Of a DNA stretch of 36,416 nt, positions 35,248 to 36,416 are shown piece after piece. Each line of letters starts with the position of its first letter. Position 1 is the first letter of the stretch. Under the pieces are notes generated by a model, which was given only the letters and a program-made list of their open reading frames with translations, ran no database searches and was not told the DNA's origin. Made by a program: the position numbers and the translations under genes. Source of the stretch: Candidatus Magasanikbacteria bacterium RIFCSPHIGHO2_02_FULL_48_18 (lineage in GTDB: Bacteria; Patescibacteriota; Patescibacteriia; Magasanikbacterales; UBA922); NCBI GenBank assembly GCA_001784285.1, contig MFQC01000008.1:49913-86328 (forward strand), read 5' to 3'.

Positions 35248-35907
35248 CTATTTAAGTATTTGGGTCTTCAACTTCTTTGCCTCTTCCATAAAAAATGCCT
35301 GCCAAATTGTACATTCCAAAGGAATAATCATTCGGGGATAATCTTTTACCTCGGTCGCCTGTAAAAACTGACTCCCCAATTGCAAGGAATCCACATGCCA
35401 ATCAAACTTGCCTTTTGCCTTCATGATCAAATCATCAATATGCCATTGTGTTTTTTCTAAAATAAGAAACAGATCAATAAAATCCCGAGCACGCGGTTTT
35501 TGATATATGGTAAACAATTTATTCACGGCAATATCAAGTAAACTATCAATAGATAACCCCTCTTGTTTTATTCCCTTCTCAATCCGTGGGAATGGAAAAT
35601 AGGTAAATTCAGTTTTTATCACTTCGTCCGAATAATGAAGAAAAAATAATTGACGGTTAAAACTTTGCTGAAAATCAACGGAAGCAAACCCTGCCTCGAA
35701 TTGAATTTTCTTGAAAAAAGACAGTACGGATTGTGCATCCACTTCTTGATCAGAAAAAAAATCAAGGTCTTCGGAATACCGATGATGCAAGTACCACTCG
35801 GCAAGGGCCGTGCCGCCCGTAAGATAAAAAAAATCAACAACCAGCGGTTGTTTTGTAAAAAGAGAAAAAAGGATTTGTTGTCGAGGCGTTAGGATAGTGT
35901 GTTCCAT
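35248..35907 (-). CDS. AbiEii-like nucleotidyltransferase toxin
   Basis: FYLTGGTALAEWYLHHRYSEDLDFFSDQEVD ... KPRARDFIDLFLIL. Confidence 0.88.
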   Translation of the reverse strand: MEHTILTPRQQILFSLFTKQPLVVDFFYLTGGTALAEWYLHHRYSEDLDFFSDQEVDAQSVLSFFKKIQFEAGFASVDFQQSFNRQLFFLHYSDEVIKTEFTYFPFPRIEKGIKQEGLSIDSLLDIAVNKLFTIYQKPRARDFIDLFLILEKTQWHIDDLIMKAKGKFDWHVDSLQLGSQFLQATEVKDYPRMIIPLECTIWQAFFMEEAKKLKTQILK

Positions 35908-36092
35908 AACAAAAAGCGAAGGTACTGCTTCTTTTTTGGATCCAAAGCCAGCAAATCCCAGTTCTTTTTTAAATCAACTTTTGATAATTTTTCTCCATTT
36001 AAACCAAAATTAACCATTTGTTCCAGTTTCCAAATGGTGTATTTTTTTGGATCTTTTTTTAGCTCGCCCACGTCGGTTGACCAGTTGTACAT
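35889..36092 (-). CDS. Short partner gene of the AbiEii-like gene
   Basis: 67 aa, start upstream and overlapping by 19 nt. Confidence 0.6.
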   Translation of the reverse strand: MYNWSTDVGELKKDPKKYTIWKLEQMVNFGLNGEKLSKVDLKKNWDLLALDPKKKQYLRFLLWNTLS

Positions 36093-36136
36093 ATAGTGAA
36101 ATTATAGCAGAAATAAGGAAAAAAGTCAATTGAAAT

Positions 36137-36325
36137 TTATTCTTTCTTTAAAATATCATGCGTCCCAACACGGCGAAAAAATACCACCCTAAAACATATT
36201 TATGAGTGTAGATCGTCCAAAAGCACCTCAACATCATCAAATTTTTTGATCTTTCCTTCTGAAATTTCCTTATCTACTTCACGTTCAACCTCTTGCCACT
36301 CCTTTGTCCAAAAATACTCCTCTCT
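36137..36325 (-). pseudogene. Remnant toxin-antitoxin locus (MazE/AbrB-like antitoxin tail and RelE-like toxin tail)
   Basis: ...EYFWTKEWQEVEREVDKEISEGKIKKFDDVEVLLDDLHS* then VVFFRRVGTHDILKKE*; N-terminal parts missing. Confidence 0.65.
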
Positions 36326-36330
36326 CTACC

Positions 36331-36349
36331 ATCCCGACTAAGTCGGGAT
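36331..36349. repeat. Short palindrome ATCCCGACTAAGTCGGGAT
   Basis: Same family as 5972-5990. Confidence 0.8.
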
Positions 36350-36366
36350 TGATACAGAAAGGAATT

Positions 36367-36401
36367 TTCCGAACGCTAACCCCTCATGTCAGCGTTCGGA
36401 A
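36367..36401. terminator. Strong hairpin, possible terminator
   Basis: TTCCGAACGCT ... AGCGTTCGGAA, 11-bp perfect stem. Confidence 0.5.
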
Positions 36402-36416
36402 TCCCCCTTAGATCAG

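Overview
The window is AT-rich, short-gened bacterial sequence. Gene content (divergent housekeeping genes, toxin-antitoxin modules, Fic genes, many small ORFs) suggests a Patescibacteria/CPR (Parcubacteria-like) genome; this is inference from gene content only. TGA and TAA both act as stops, so the standard bacterial code fits. The first ~8.5 kb is accessory: EamA-like, HicBA, two full Fic genes plus a decayed Fic fragment, a formyltransferase-like protein, a phosphodiester glycosidase-like protein and DsrE. The rest carries housekeeping genes (greA, msrB, rmuC, rpsT, holA, polA, efp, an epmA-like gene, rdgB-like, three tRNAs) mixed with hypothetical and membrane proteins. The most interesting signals are: (1) partial, rearranged tRNA copies joined to short palindromes (TCCCGCCATGGCGGGA, GGCCATGGCGGGCAGG) next to tRNA-Cys and tRNA-Arg; (2) three isolated very GC-rich genes (a beta-carbonic-anhydrase-like protein and two ATP-grasp-like proteins), each with GC-rich hairpins next to it; (3) two perfect parS-like palindromes (TGTTTCACGTGAAACA) 190 bp apart; (4) several dispersed intergenic repeat families that also supply the ends of ORFs; (5) a toxin-antitoxin/epmA/efp gene cluster. 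All function calls are by eye from motifs; no database search was run.
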